DNA of 64,000 nucleotides from Gammaproteobacteria bacterium. Lineage in GTDB: Bacteria > Pseudomonadota > Gammaproteobacteria > Burkholderiales > Thiobacillaceae. How positions within the stretch are numbered: the first letter of the stretch is position 1; every line of letters begins with the position of its first letter. Positions 18,459-26,090 of this stretch are shown in pieces. Both the position numbers and the translations under genes were made by a program. The DNA is taken from contig JAHJNN010000008.1 in the NCBI GenBank assembly GCA_018820765.1, positions 1 to 64,000 of the forward strand, read 5' to 3'. Below the pieces are notes generated by a model. It did not search any database. It was not told the DNA's origin and saw only the letters and a program-made list of their open reading frames with translations.

Positions 18459-18623
18459 GGCTTCACTTTAGACCGAAAAAATTATCCTGCCCTGGGTGCG
18501 ATGTTTGAAAAGGCTTGTCCGCGAAGGATGCGAAGGCACACGAATACCCCTCGGACAGAGGGTTTTCTTCGCGGCGTCTTCGCGTCCTTCGCGGAAGAAA
18601 AGGGGTTTTGGCGCTGGCGTCGC
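18459..18623. repeat. Inverted repeat of the 'CTTCGCG..CTTCGCGGA' type
   Basis: TCCGCGAAGGATGCGAAG at 18518-18535 pairs with CTTCGCGTCCTTCGCGGA at 18578-18595 with one mismatch. It fills the gap between the OmpA-like lipoprotein gene and nfeD. It could act as an mRNA 3' structure or simply be a dispersed repeat. No gene was seen here. Confidence 0.65.
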
Positions 18624-19301
18624 TTAGTTCGCGAGCACCGGCAGGATCCACAATTCGACCCGGCGGTTCAGCGTGCGGCCAGCCTCGGTGCCGTTGTCGG
18701 CACGCGGTTCGGTTTCACCCCTGCCGTAGGATTCCAGGCGCAGCGGGTTGACGTTCTGGCCGGCGAAGTAATCCAGCACCGACTGCGCGCGTCTTTCCGA
18801 CAAGGCCTGGTTGTAGGCGTCCGTGCCGACGCTGTCGGTGTGGCCGATCACGGTCACCGTGGTTTTGCCGTACTGGTTCAGTACGCGGGCGATCTTGTTC
18901 AGCGTCGGCGTGTAGCCCGGTTTCAGCACGGAGGAGTCGGTGTCGAAGCCGGTGGTGGAGGTCATGCTGACCAGCAGGGCATTATCGCTGGCGCGTTTTT
19001 CGACGCTGACTTCGCCGCGCTGGATCTCGGGCTGCAGTTGCTTCAGCAGGTCCTGAGCCTGTTTGTCCATGTAATAGCCCACGCCGGCACCGGTCAGCCC
19101 GCCGCCGACCGCGCCGATCAGCGCGCCCTTGCCGCGATTCTTGTGATTGATGATCGCGCCCAGCGCGGCGCCGCTCACGGTGCCGATGATGGCGCCCGTC
19201 TGGGTCTTGCTCAGATCGCGGGCGTCGCCCAGGTCGTTGGTCGTGCAGGCGGTGAGCAGGAAGAGTGCCGTCAGCGGCATGGCAATGAGGGGAAGTCGCA
19301 T
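18624..19301 (-). CDS. OmpA-family peptidoglycan-associated lipoprotein with glycine-zipper domain
   Basis: 225 residues. Lipobox LLTAC places the lipidated Cys near residue 19, so it is anchored in the outer membrane. A Gly-zipper segment follows (GAIIGTVSGAALGAIINH, GALIGAVGGGLTGAGVGYYM), then a C-terminal OmpA domain with VIGHTDSVGTDAYNQALSERRA and NRRVEL, which bind diaminopimelate in peptidoglycan. This is the YiaD-like architecture. AAAGGA precedes the start at 19301. It is downstream of ackA by about 100 bp and may be a separate unit. Confidence 0.92.
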   Translation of the reverse strand: MRLPLIAMPLTALFLLTACTTNDLGDARDLSKTQTGAIIGTVSGAALGAIINHKNRGKGALIGAVGGGLTGAGVGYYMDKQAQDLLKQLQPEIQRGEVSVEKRASDNALLVSMTSTTGFDTDSSVLKPGYTPTLNKIARVLNQYGKTTVTVIGHTDSVGTDAYNQALSERRAQSVLDYFAGQNVNPLRLESYGRGETEPRADNGTEAGRTLNRRVELWILPVLAN

Positions 19302-19402
19302 GATGTGTCCTTTAGGCTGGTTTTCAAGGCGGATCGGATGCTTTGGAACAGACAGCATACGTGGGTTTGCCGCCGTCCCATCGCGGCGCGAATAGGCCCG
19401 CG

Positions 19403-20497
19403 TCAATTTTCCGGGGCGCCGTTCAGCCGGTCCATGACCAGGTCGCGGATCAGGCTTTCCTCGTCCGCCGGGATGCGCAGCACCGGCTTCGAATTCTGGG
19501 CACTGAGCCGGGTGTCGTGGCGCCGGTTGGCGTCGAGGTCGAGCTGGAGTCCCATGAAGGCCAGCGGCGCGCAGACCTGGGCGCGAACCGCGTCGGCGTG
19601 TTCGCCGATGCCGCCGGTGAACACCAGCGCGTCGATGCCGCCCGCCCGCGCGGCGAACGCGCCGATGGCGCCGCTGACCTGGCGGCAGAAATAATCCACA
19701 GCGAAGCGCGCGGCGGCGGTGGGACTCGCCAGCAGCTTTGCCATGTCGCTGCTTTCGCCGTCCGACAGGGCGAGCAGGCCCATGCGGCGATAGACCAGAT
19801 CCGCCAGTTCGTCATTGTCATGGCGTTTCGCCAGTTCCAGCATCACGCCGGGATCGAGGTCGCCGCTGCGCGTGCCCATCGGGATGCCGCCCGCCGGGGT
19901 GTAGCCCATGCTGGTGTCCACCGAGCGAAGCCGGTCCAGCAGGCACAGGCTGACGCCGTTGCCGAGGTGGGCCACCACCACCCGGCCGTGGGCCGCTTTG
20001 CCGAGCAGTCCCGGCAACTGGCGCGCGACATGCGCGTAGCTGATGCCGTGAAAGCCGAAGCGGCGCAGGCCGAGCGCGCGCGGAATCGGCAGCCGCCGGG
20101 CGATCTCCGGCAGGGTGGCGTGGAACGCGGTGTCGAAGCAGGCGAAGTGCGGCACGGCGAAGCGTTCGCGGCACACGTCCACGCCCAGCAGGTTGCCCGG
20201 CAGATGCAGCGGCGCGAGCGTGACGAGGGCCTGCAGGCGCGTCCGCTCGGCGTCGTCGATCAGGCGTGCCGCATCGGTGACGTCGCCGCCGTGGACCAGG
20301 CGATGGCCCACCGCCGCCGGGGTCTCGGCGCCGAGTTCGCGCAGCAGCGCAGCGAAGGCGGCGCGATGGTCGGGCAGCGGCCCCTGGCCGATTTGCTTGT
20401 AGTGGAAATCCCGCCGGTTGCCGTCGGCGCGGAACAGGCTGGCCTTGAGCGAGGACGAGCCGCTGTTGATGACGAGGATGGGCTTCAATACGGCCAT
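19403..20497 (-). CDS. ackA: Acetate kinase
   Basis: A 364-residue ASKHA-fold enzyme interconverting acetyl phosphate + ADP and acetate + ATP. Signatures: [68 protein letters not shown] and FTGGIGEH. It is slightly shorter than the usual 400 residues, mainly through small deletions. It overlaps the 3' end of the phosphoketolase gene by 13 bp, so the two are coupled: phosphoketolase makes acetyl phosphate and this kinase harvests it as ATP. Confidence 0.93.
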   Translation of the reverse strand: MAVLKPILVINSGSSSLKASLFRADGNRRDFHYKQIGQGPLPDHRAAFAALLRELGAETPAAVGHRLVHGGDVTDAARLIDDAERTRLQALVTLAPLHLPGNLLGVDVCRERFAVPHFACFDTAFHATLPEIARRLPIPRALGLRRFGFHGISYAHVARQLPGLLGKAAHGRVVVAHLGNGVSLCLLDRLRSVDTSMGYTPAGGIPMGTRSGDLDPGVMLELAKRHDNDELADLVYRRMGLLALSDGESSDMAKLLASPTAAARFAVDYFCRQVSGAIGAFAARAGGIDALVFTGGIGEHADAVRAQVCAPLAFMGLQLDLDANRRHDTRLSAQNSKPVLRIPADEESLIRDLVMDRLNGAPEN

Positions 20498-22857
20498 TTC
20501 CAGTCGCGGATTGCCGGCATGTCTTCGCCGTGGCGCTCGATGTACTGCTTGTGTTCGATCAGGCGGTCGCGCATGGCCTGCTTGATGTGGGCGGCACGGG
20601 CATGCATCTTCGGCACCCGGTGCATCACATCCATCACCAGGTGGAAGCGGTCGAGGTCGTTCAGCACCACCATGTCGAACGGCGTGGTGGTGGTGCCTTC
20701 CTCCTTGTAGCCGCGCACGTGCAGGTTGGCGTGGTTGGTGCGGCGATAGGCGAGGCGGTGGATCAGCCAGGGATAGCCGTGATAGGCGAAGATCACGGGC
20801 TTGTCTGCGGTGAACAGCATGTCGAAGTCCGGGTCCGGCAGGCCGTGCGGGTGCTCCTCCTTCGGCTGCAGGGTCATCAGGTCGACCACGTTGACCACGC
20901 GCACCTTGAGTTCGGGGGCGAGCTGGCGAAGCAGGTCGACCGCGGCCAGGGTCTCCAGCGTCGGCACGTCGCCGCAGCAGCCCATCACCACATCCGGTTC
21001 ACCGCCATCGTCGCTGCTTGCCCATTCCCAGATGCCGATGCCGGTGGTGCAATGCTTCACCGCCGCATCCATCGACAGCCATTGCGGCGACGGCTGCTTG
21101 CCGGCGACGATCACGTTGATGTCGTTGCGGCTTTTCAGGCAGTGGTCGGCTACCGACAGCAGGGTGTTGGCGTCGGGCGGCAGGTAGACGCGGATGATGT
21201 CCGCTTTCTTGTTCACCGCGTGGTCGATGAAGCCCGGGTCCTGGTGCGAAAAGCCGTTGTGGTCCTGGCGCCAGACGTGCGAGGTGAGCAGGTAGTTGAG
21301 CGAGGCGATCGGCCGTCGCCAGGGAATCTCCATGCTGGTGACCTTGAGCCACTTGGCATGCTGGTTGAACATGGAATCGATGATGTGGATGAAGGCCTCG
21401 TAGCAGGAAAAGAAGCCGTGCCGCCCGGTGAGCAGATAGCCCTCCAGCCAGCCCTGGCAGGTGTGCTCTGAGAGGATTTCCATGACCCGGCCGTCCGGCG
21501 CCAGGTGGTCGTCGTAGTCGAGGCGCTCCGCCATCCAGGTGCGATCGGTAACCTCGAACAGGGCGCCGAGCCGGTTGGACGCGGTTTCGTCCGGGCCGAA
21601 GACGCGGAAGTTGTCCATGTTGCGGGCCATCACGTCGCGCAGGAAATTGCCCAGCACGCGGGTGGCCTCGGCACAGGCCTGGCCGGGGTGGTCCACCGCC
21701 ACCGCGTAATCACGGAAGTCCGGCAGGCGCAGTTCGCGCAGCAGCATGCCGCCGTTGGCGTGCGGGTTGGCGCCCATGCGGCGATTGCCGGTGGGGGCCA
21801 GGGCCGCCAGTTCCGGAATCAGGGCGCCGCGCGCGTCGAACAGCTCGTCCGGCCGGTAGCTTTGTATCCACGCCTCCAGCTGCTTCACGTGATCGGGCCG
21901 GCTTGCCAGTTCGGACAGCGGCACCTGGTGCGAGCGCCAGGTGCCTTCGGTCTTTTTCCCGTCTACGTCCTTCGGCCCGGTCCAGCCCTTGGGGCTTCTC
22001 AGGATGATCATGGGCCAGCGCGGCCGCGTCGTGTCGCCGTCTTCCCGCGCCCGGCGCTGGATCTCGCGGATCTCGGCCAGCACCGCGTCGACGGTGGCAG
22101 CCATGGTCTGATGCATGGTGTCGGGGTCGTCGCCCTCCACGAAGTGCGGCGTGTAGCCGTAGCCGACGAACAGGCTTTCCAGCTCGTCGCGGCTGATGCG
22201 CGCCAGCACCGCCGGGTTGGCGATCTTGTAGCCGTTGAGATGCAGGATGGGCAGCACCGCGCCGTCGGTCCTGGGGTCGAGGAACTTGTTGGAATGCCAG
22301 GCCGCCGCCAGCGGCCCGGTTTCCGCCTCGCCGTCGCCGACGACGCAGCAGGCGATCAGGTCGGGCGTGTCGAAGACCGCGCCGAAGGCGTGGGAAACGA
22401 CGTAGCCCAGCTCGCCGCCTTCGTGGATCGACCCCGGCGTTTCCGGCGCGACGTGGCTGGGAATGCCGCCGGGGAAGGAGAACTGCCGGAACAGCAGGCG
22501 CATGCCTTCTTCATCCTGGGAGACGTTGGGATACACCTCGCTGTAGCTGCCCTCCAGATACGTGTTGGCCACCATCGCCGGGCCGCCGTGGCCGGGGCCG
22601 GCCAGGTAGATCATGTTGAGGTCGTCGCGCTTGATGGCGCGGTTCATGTGCGCGTAGATGAAGTTGAGTCCGGGCGTGGTGCCCCAGTGGCCGAGCAGGC
22701 GCGGCTTGATGTGTTCGAGGCTGAGCGGCTGCTTCAGCAGCGGGTTGTCGAGCAGGTAAATCTGCCCGACCGAAAGATAGTTGGCGGCTCGCCAGTAGGC
22801 CTGTATGTGCTTCAGCTCAGTGGCGGACAGGGGCGGTGGGTTCTGCGGTGTCGTCAT
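20485..22857 (-). CDS. xfp: Xylulose-5-phosphate/fructose-6-phosphate phosphoketolase
   Basis: A 790-residue thiamine-diphosphate enzyme splitting X5P (and possibly F6P) with phosphate into acetyl phosphate plus G3P (or E4P). Visible family blocks: [59 protein letters not shown] and the ThDP motif [24 protein letters not shown] upstream supports the ATG. Coupled to ackA, it forms a bypass from pentose phosphates to C2 with ATP gain. It lies 38 bp after mnhG and could be part of the antiporter transcript. Confidence 0.95.
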   Translation of the reverse strand: MTTPQNPPPLSATELKHIQAYWRAANYLSVGQIYLLDNPLLKQPLSLEHIKPRLLGHWGTTPGLNFIYAHMNRAIKRDDLNMIYLAGPGHGGPAMVANTYLEGSYSEVYPNVSQDEEGMRLLFRQFSFPGGIPSHVAPETPGSIHEGGELGYVVSHAFGAVFDTPDLIACCVVGDGEAETGPLAAAWHSNKFLDPRTDGAVLPILHLNGYKIANPAVLARISRDELESLFVGYGYTPHFVEGDDPDTMHQTMAATVDAVLAEIREIQRRAREDGDTTRPRWPMIILRSPKGWTGPKDVDGKKTEGTWRSHQVPLSELASRPDHVKQLEAWIQSYRPDELFDARGALIPELAALAPTGNRRMGANPHANGGMLLRELRLPDFRDYAVAVDHPGQACAEATRVLGNFLRDVMARNMDNFRVFGPDETASNRLGALFEVTDRTWMAERLDYDDHLAPDGRVMEILSEHTCQGWLEGYLLTGRHGFFSCYEAFIHIIDSMFNQHAKWLKVTSMEIPWRRPIASLNYLLTSHVWRQDHNGFSHQDPGFIDHAVNKKADIIRVYLPPDANTLLSVADHCLKSRNDINVIVAGKQPSPQWLSMDAAVKHCTTGIGIWEWASSDDGGEPDVVMGCCGDVPTLETLAAVDLLRQLAPELKVRVVNVVDLMTLQPKEEHPHGLPDPDFDMLFTADKPVIFAYHGYPWLIHRLAYRRTNHANLHVRGYKEEGTTTTPFDMVVLNDLDRFHLVMDVMHRVPKMHARAAHIKQAMRDRLIEHKQYIERHGEDMPAIRDWKWPY

Positions 22858-22895
22858 CCGGTGACCTCAATGAAGTGCCGGAAGCGTCCGGCACC

Positions 22896-23231
22896 TTACA
22901 AATGCGCAGGCGTGTCGTCGCCCTCCTTGAGTGTAGGCGTGAGCGAACGCAGCTTCAAATGCAGCGCCGCCTTGGCCAGCAAATGCGCGGAGACCGGCGC
23001 GGTGATGAAGAGGAACAGCGTGACCAGCACCTCGTGCAGGCTGACGCCTTCGTCGCGCACGCTGAAGAACAGGGCGGAGGCGATCAGCAGGCAGCCGACG
23101 CCCAGCGTGGTGGCCTTGGTGGGCCCGTGCAGGCGGGTGTAGAAGTCGCGCAGGCGCGCCAGCCCCAAGGAGCCGATGAAGGTGAAGATCGCGCCGGTGA
23201 GGATCAGCAGGGAGAGCAGGATGTCGATCAT
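22896..23231 (-). CDS. mnhG: Mrp/Pha-type cation/proton antiporter subunit G
   Basis: 111 residues with three membrane helices; the family pattern LLILTGAIFTFIGSLGLARLRDFYTRLHGPTKATTLG is clear when read across 10-45. It is the last subunit of the seven-component complex encoded here in the order AB-C-D-E-F-G. GAGGA lies upstream of the ATG at 23231. The cation exported (Na+, K+) cannot be told from sequence. Confidence 0.9.
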   Translation of the reverse strand: MIDILLSLLILTGAIFTFIGSLGLARLRDFYTRLHGPTKATTLGVGCLLIASALFFSVRDEGVSLHEVLVTLFLFITAPVSAHLLAKAALHLKLRSLTPTLKEGDDTPAHL

Positions 23232-23244
23232 GTTGATCCGGTCC

Positions 23245-23514
23245 TCATTCGATGATGTCGCCGCGCAGCAGGTATTTGCACAGCGCCACCGTGCCGACGA
23301 AGCCCATCATCGCGATCAGGAGCGCGGCCTCGAAATAGAGGGCGCTGCCGAGATGGATGCCGAGCAGCACCAGGAGCGCGATGGTGTTCACGTACAGGGT
23401 GTCGAGCGCGAGGATACGGTCGGGCGCGTCGGGACCTTTCAGCAGGCGCCAGAAGCTCAGCAGAAAGGCCAGGCTGACCAGTGCAAAGGCGATCGGGATG
23501 ACGATGCTCAACAT
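23245..23514 (-). CDS. mnhF: Mrp/Pha-type antiporter subunit F
   Basis: 89 residues, three helices, with RLLKGPDAPDRILALDTLY, the conserved MnhF block. The start at 23514 follows a strong AGGAGGAGG within the end of mnhE. It begins 2 bp after the mnhE stop. Confidence 0.9.
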   Translation of the reverse strand: MLSIVIPIAFALVSLAFLLSFWRLLKGPDAPDRILALDTLYVNTIALLVLLGIHLGSALYFEAALLIAMMGFVGTVALCKYLLRGDIIE

Positions 23515-23516
23515 GC

Positions 23517-24011
23517 TCAATCCTCCTCCTCGAAGATTTTCTTCAGCGGCGCTTCGTAGCGCTGCTTGATTTCGGCGACCAGTGCCTCGGCGTCGCCGGT
23601 ATCGATCGTGTGCACGATCAGGGTGCGCTTGTCTGCGGCGAGGTGAGCCGACACCGTTCCTGGCGTCAGCGAGATGGTGTTGGCCAGCAGGCTGATGGCG
23701 AGATCGGTTCTGAGCACCAGCGGCACCTGGACGAAAGCCGGCCGCAGGCGCGCCGGCCCCCGCAGGATCAGCCAGGCGACGAGAAAGCTGCCGCGCACGA
23801 TGTCGATGACGAATATCCCCAGGTAGTGCATGAGGGCGAGCGGATGGCGGATGCGGATCTGCTCCGGCCAGAACGGCGAGGTGGCGAAGGGAATCAGCCA
23901 CCCGAGCAGCGCGCCCAGCACGACATGGCCGGCGGAAAGCTGGTTGACCAGCAGCAGCCACAGGATGGCGAGCGAAACGGTCAGCAGGGGATGCGGTAGC
24001 AAGCGTCTCAT
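23517..24011 (-). CDS. mnhE: Mrp/Pha-type antiporter subunit E
   Basis: 164 residues with two or three N-terminal helices (LLTVSLAILWLLLVNQLSAGH) and a soluble C-terminus with VQVPLVLRTDLAISLLANTISLTPGT, the family signature. The intact copy starts at 24011, inside the first unit of a 113-bp tandem duplication. Its ATG overlaps the TGA of an upstream 38-codon chimeric ORF. Before the duplication the ATG would have overlapped the mnhD stop directly. The protein itself looks complete. Confidence 0.9.
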   Translation of the reverse strand: MRRLLPHPLLTVSLAILWLLLVNQLSAGHVVLGALLGWLIPFATSPFWPEQIRIRHPLALMHYLGIFVIDIVRGSFLVAWLILRGPARLRPAFVQVPLVLRTDLAISLLANTISLTPGTVSAHLAADKRTLIVHTIDTGDAEALVAEIKQRYEAPLKKIFEEED

Positions 24012-24150
24012 GGCGTGGTTCCCAGAACGGCCCCGATATGGCCGGCGGAAAGCTGGTTGACCAGCAGCAGCCACAGGATGGCGAGCGAAACGGTCAGCAG
24101 GGGATGCGGTAGCAAGCGTCTCATGGCGTGGTTCCCAGAACGGCCCCGAT
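23925..24150. repeat. 113-bp perfect tandem duplication at the mnhD/mnhE junction
   Basis: Bases 23925-24037 are repeated without a visible difference at 24038-24150. Each unit holds the last 27 bases or so of mnhD and the first 87 or so of mnhE. Since 113 is not a multiple of three, the duplication adds a new short frame rather than lengthening either protein. Confidence 0.95.
24008..24124 (-). CDS. 38-codon chimeric ORF produced by tandem duplication
   Basis: Starts with the duplicated mnhE ATG (24122-24124, overlapping the mnhD TGA) and reads MRRLLPHPLLTVSLAILWLL, continues LVNQLSAGH, then switches to the mnhD C-terminal sequence IGAVLGTTP. It stops at a TGA overlapping the real mnhE ATG. 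Both junctions keep the ATGA coupling, so ribosomes could step mnhD, mini-ORF, mnhE. Whether the single-helix peptide is made or has any role is unknown. Confidence 0.6.
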   Translation of the reverse strand: MRRLLPHPLLTVSLAILWLLLVNQLSAGHIGAVLGTTP

Positions 24151-25749
24151 GTACAGCTGCGGCTGCAGCAGCTGCGCCGCGGTGGCACTGGCGTAATCGG
24201 ACAGCGGCCCCGCCCAGATCACCAGGCCGGCGACCAGCAGCAGCAGGCCGACGACCGGCGCCAACGCGGCGTTTGTCGGTGTCTGCGCGGCCGGGTCATG
24301 CGAGGAGTGGGTACGATAGAACAGCAGGCTGCCACTGCGCGCCAGCGCGATCAGGCCCACCAGGCCGGTGACGAGCACCACGCTCCACACCCAGGGCAGC
24401 AGCGGCGAGGCGAGCGCGGCTTTCAGCAGCATGAACTTGCCGATGAAGCCCGACAGCGGCGGCATGCCGGCGATGGCCATGGCGATGACGAAAAACAGTC
24501 CGCCCAGTACGCGCGCACCGGGCATCGCAGGGCCGGATTCGAAGCGGTCGGCGAGCGTGCCGCGCGCGCGCCCGATCGAATCGGCCAGCAGGAACAGCGC
24601 GGCGGTGGCGAACGTGGTGTGCGGCAGGTAGTACAGGCCGGCGGCGATCGCCTCCGTGCTGCCGAGGCCGAAGGCGAGCAGCAGGCTGCCGATCGAGGCC
24701 ACCATCAGATAGGCCGCCTGTTGCTTGAGCGCGGTGCTGGCCACCGCGCCGAGCATGCCCAGCGCGAGCGTCGCCAGCGCCAGCGGCGCCAGCCAGGCGT
24801 CGAGGAGCCCGGCCACCGCGCCGGCATCGTTGCCGAACATCAGGCTGTAGACACGCAGGATGCTGTAGACGCCGACCTTGGTCATGATGGCGAACAGCGC
24901 CGCCACTGGCGCGCTGGTGTGGGCGTAGGCGGCGGGCAGCCACAGGTAGAGCGGCAGCAGCGCGGCCTTCAGCGCGAACACGCCGAACAGCAGCAGGCCG
25001 GCGGACCGCACCAGCGCCACGTTGTCCGCCGGCGTGGCCGCCAGTTTCACCGCCAGGTCGGCCATGTTGAGCGTGCCGGCCACGCCGTAGAGGGTGCCGA
25101 CGGCGAACAGGAACAGCGTCGAGCCGACCAGATTGATGACGACGTAATGCAGACCCGCCTTCACCCGCAGCCGGCCGCCTCCGTGCAGCAGGAGGCCGTA
25201 GGAGGCGAGCAGCAGGATCTCGAAGAAGACGAACAGGTTGAACAGGTCGCCGGTGAGAAAGGCGCCGTTCAGCCCGAACAGCTGCAACTGGAACAGCACG
25301 TGAAAGTGGCGGCCGTCCCGGTCGTAAGTCGGTGTGGGCCTAGCGTTTGCCCCCTCCCCCATCTGGGGGGAGGGTTGGGGATAACCAGCGACTTGCCCGC
25401 TTGCGGGCTTAGTCGAATGGCTAGAAGTTCCACCAGAGGGCGCGCCGACAGCATAGAGCAGCGCAAACGCCGCCAGCAGGGACGTCGTCAGCAGCATCCA
25501 TGCCGTCAGCCGGTCGGCCACCAGCACGATGCCGTAGGGCGCTTCCCAGTTGCCGAGTGCGTAGACGAGATGGCTGCCGTCGCTGACGGACTGCAGCAAG
25601 GAGACCGCGAGCGGGATCAGCGCCAGCGCGGCGGCGAGACTGACGCCGCGCTGCAGGCGCAGCGGTGCATTGCGCAGCGCCAGTAGCACGATGCCGGCGA
25701 TCAACGGCAGCACCACCGGCAGGATGGGCAGATGCATGAATCCGTTCAT
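24121..25749 (-). CDS. mnhD: Mrp/Pha-type antiporter subunit D, with internal repeat insertion
   Basis: A 542-residue NuoN/MnhD-like polytopic subunit with about 14 helices; conserved TGDLFNLFVFFEILLLASYGL and the proton-channel Lys region FALKAALLPLYLWLPAAYAHTSAP are readable in pieces. Residues about 104-143 (including PSPQMGEGANARP) do not belong to the family and are encoded by a palindromic repeat placed in the loop before RHFHVLFQLQLFGLNGAF. The insertion keeps the frame. Start and stop overlap mnhC and the downstream mini-ORF by ATGA. Confidence 0.92.
   Translation of the reverse strand: MNGFMHLPILPVVLPLIAGIVLLALRNAPLRLQRGVSLAAALALIPLAVSLLQSVSDGSHLVYALGNWEAPYGIVLVADRLTAWMLLTTSLLAAFALLYAVGAPSGGTSSHSTKPASGQVAGYPQPSPQMGEGANARPTPTYDRDGRHFHVLFQLQLFGLNGAFLTGDLFNLFVFFEILLLASYGLLLHGGGRLRVKAGLHYVVINLVGSTLFLFAVGTLYGVAGTLNMADLAVKLAATPADNVALVRSAGLLLFGVFALKAALLPLYLWLPAAYAHTSAPVAALFAIMTKVGVYSILRVYSLMFGNDAGAVAGLLDAWLAPLALATLALGMLGAVASTALKQQAAYLMVASIGSLLLAFGLGSTEAIAAGLYYLPHTTFATAALFLLADSIGRARGTLADRFESGPAMPGARVLGGLFFVIAMAIAGMPPLSGFIGKFMLLKAALASPLLPWVWSVVLVTGLVGLIALARSGSLLFYRTHSSHDPAAQTPTNAALAPVVGLLLLVAGLVIWAGPLSDYASATAAQLLQPQLYIGAVLGTTP
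25325..25410. repeat. GC-rich palindromic element inside mnhD
   Basis: GTCGTAAGTCGGTGTGGG, then a core CCCCTCCCCCATCTGGGGGG, then AGGGTTGGGG. A second palindrome GCCCGCTTGCGGGC follows at 25395-25410. The left half matches the copy at 26341 base for base over most of its length. It adds about 40 codons to mnhD. Confidence 0.85.
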
Positions 25750-26090
25750 GCGTTGCGGTCCTCTTCGCGCTGCAGGCCGTCGACATGGTCGTTGCCCAGT
25801 TCGGCGCGCGACTTGATCGCCAGCACGATGACGAAGGCGGTCATGCCGAAGCTGATGACGATGGCGGTGAGCACCAGCGCCTGCGGCAGCGGGTCGGTGT
25901 ACGCGCTTGCGGCGTCGCTGATCACCGGCGGCACGCCGATGGCGAGCCGGCCCATGACGAACAGGAACAGGTTGACGGCGTAGGACAGGAGCGTGAGTCC
26001 CAGCACCACCGGAAAGGTCTGGCCGCGCAGCGCGAGGAACACGCCGCCCGCGGTGAGCACGCCGATGACGAGTGCGATCAGCATTTCCAT
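25746..26090 (-). CDS. mnhC: Mrp/Pha-type antiporter subunit C
   Basis: A 114-residue, three-helix NuoK-like subunit. GVFLALRGQTFPVVLGLTLL and the stretch TDPLPQALVLTAIVISFGMT are the MnhC signature. It overlaps mnhD by 4 bp and mnhAB by 1 bp (TGATG). Confidence 0.93.
   Translation of the reverse strand: MEMLIALVIGVLTAGGVFLALRGQTFPVVLGLTLLSYAVNLFLFVMGRLAIGVPPVISDAASAYTDPLPQALVLTAIVISFGMTAFVIVLAIKSRAELGNDHVDGLQREEDRNA

Noticed and set aside
16734-19694. Long plus-strand open frame (about 986 codons) across slipin, nfeD and OmpA-like genes
   Set aside because: It runs antisense through three well-supported genes and shows no domain of its own.
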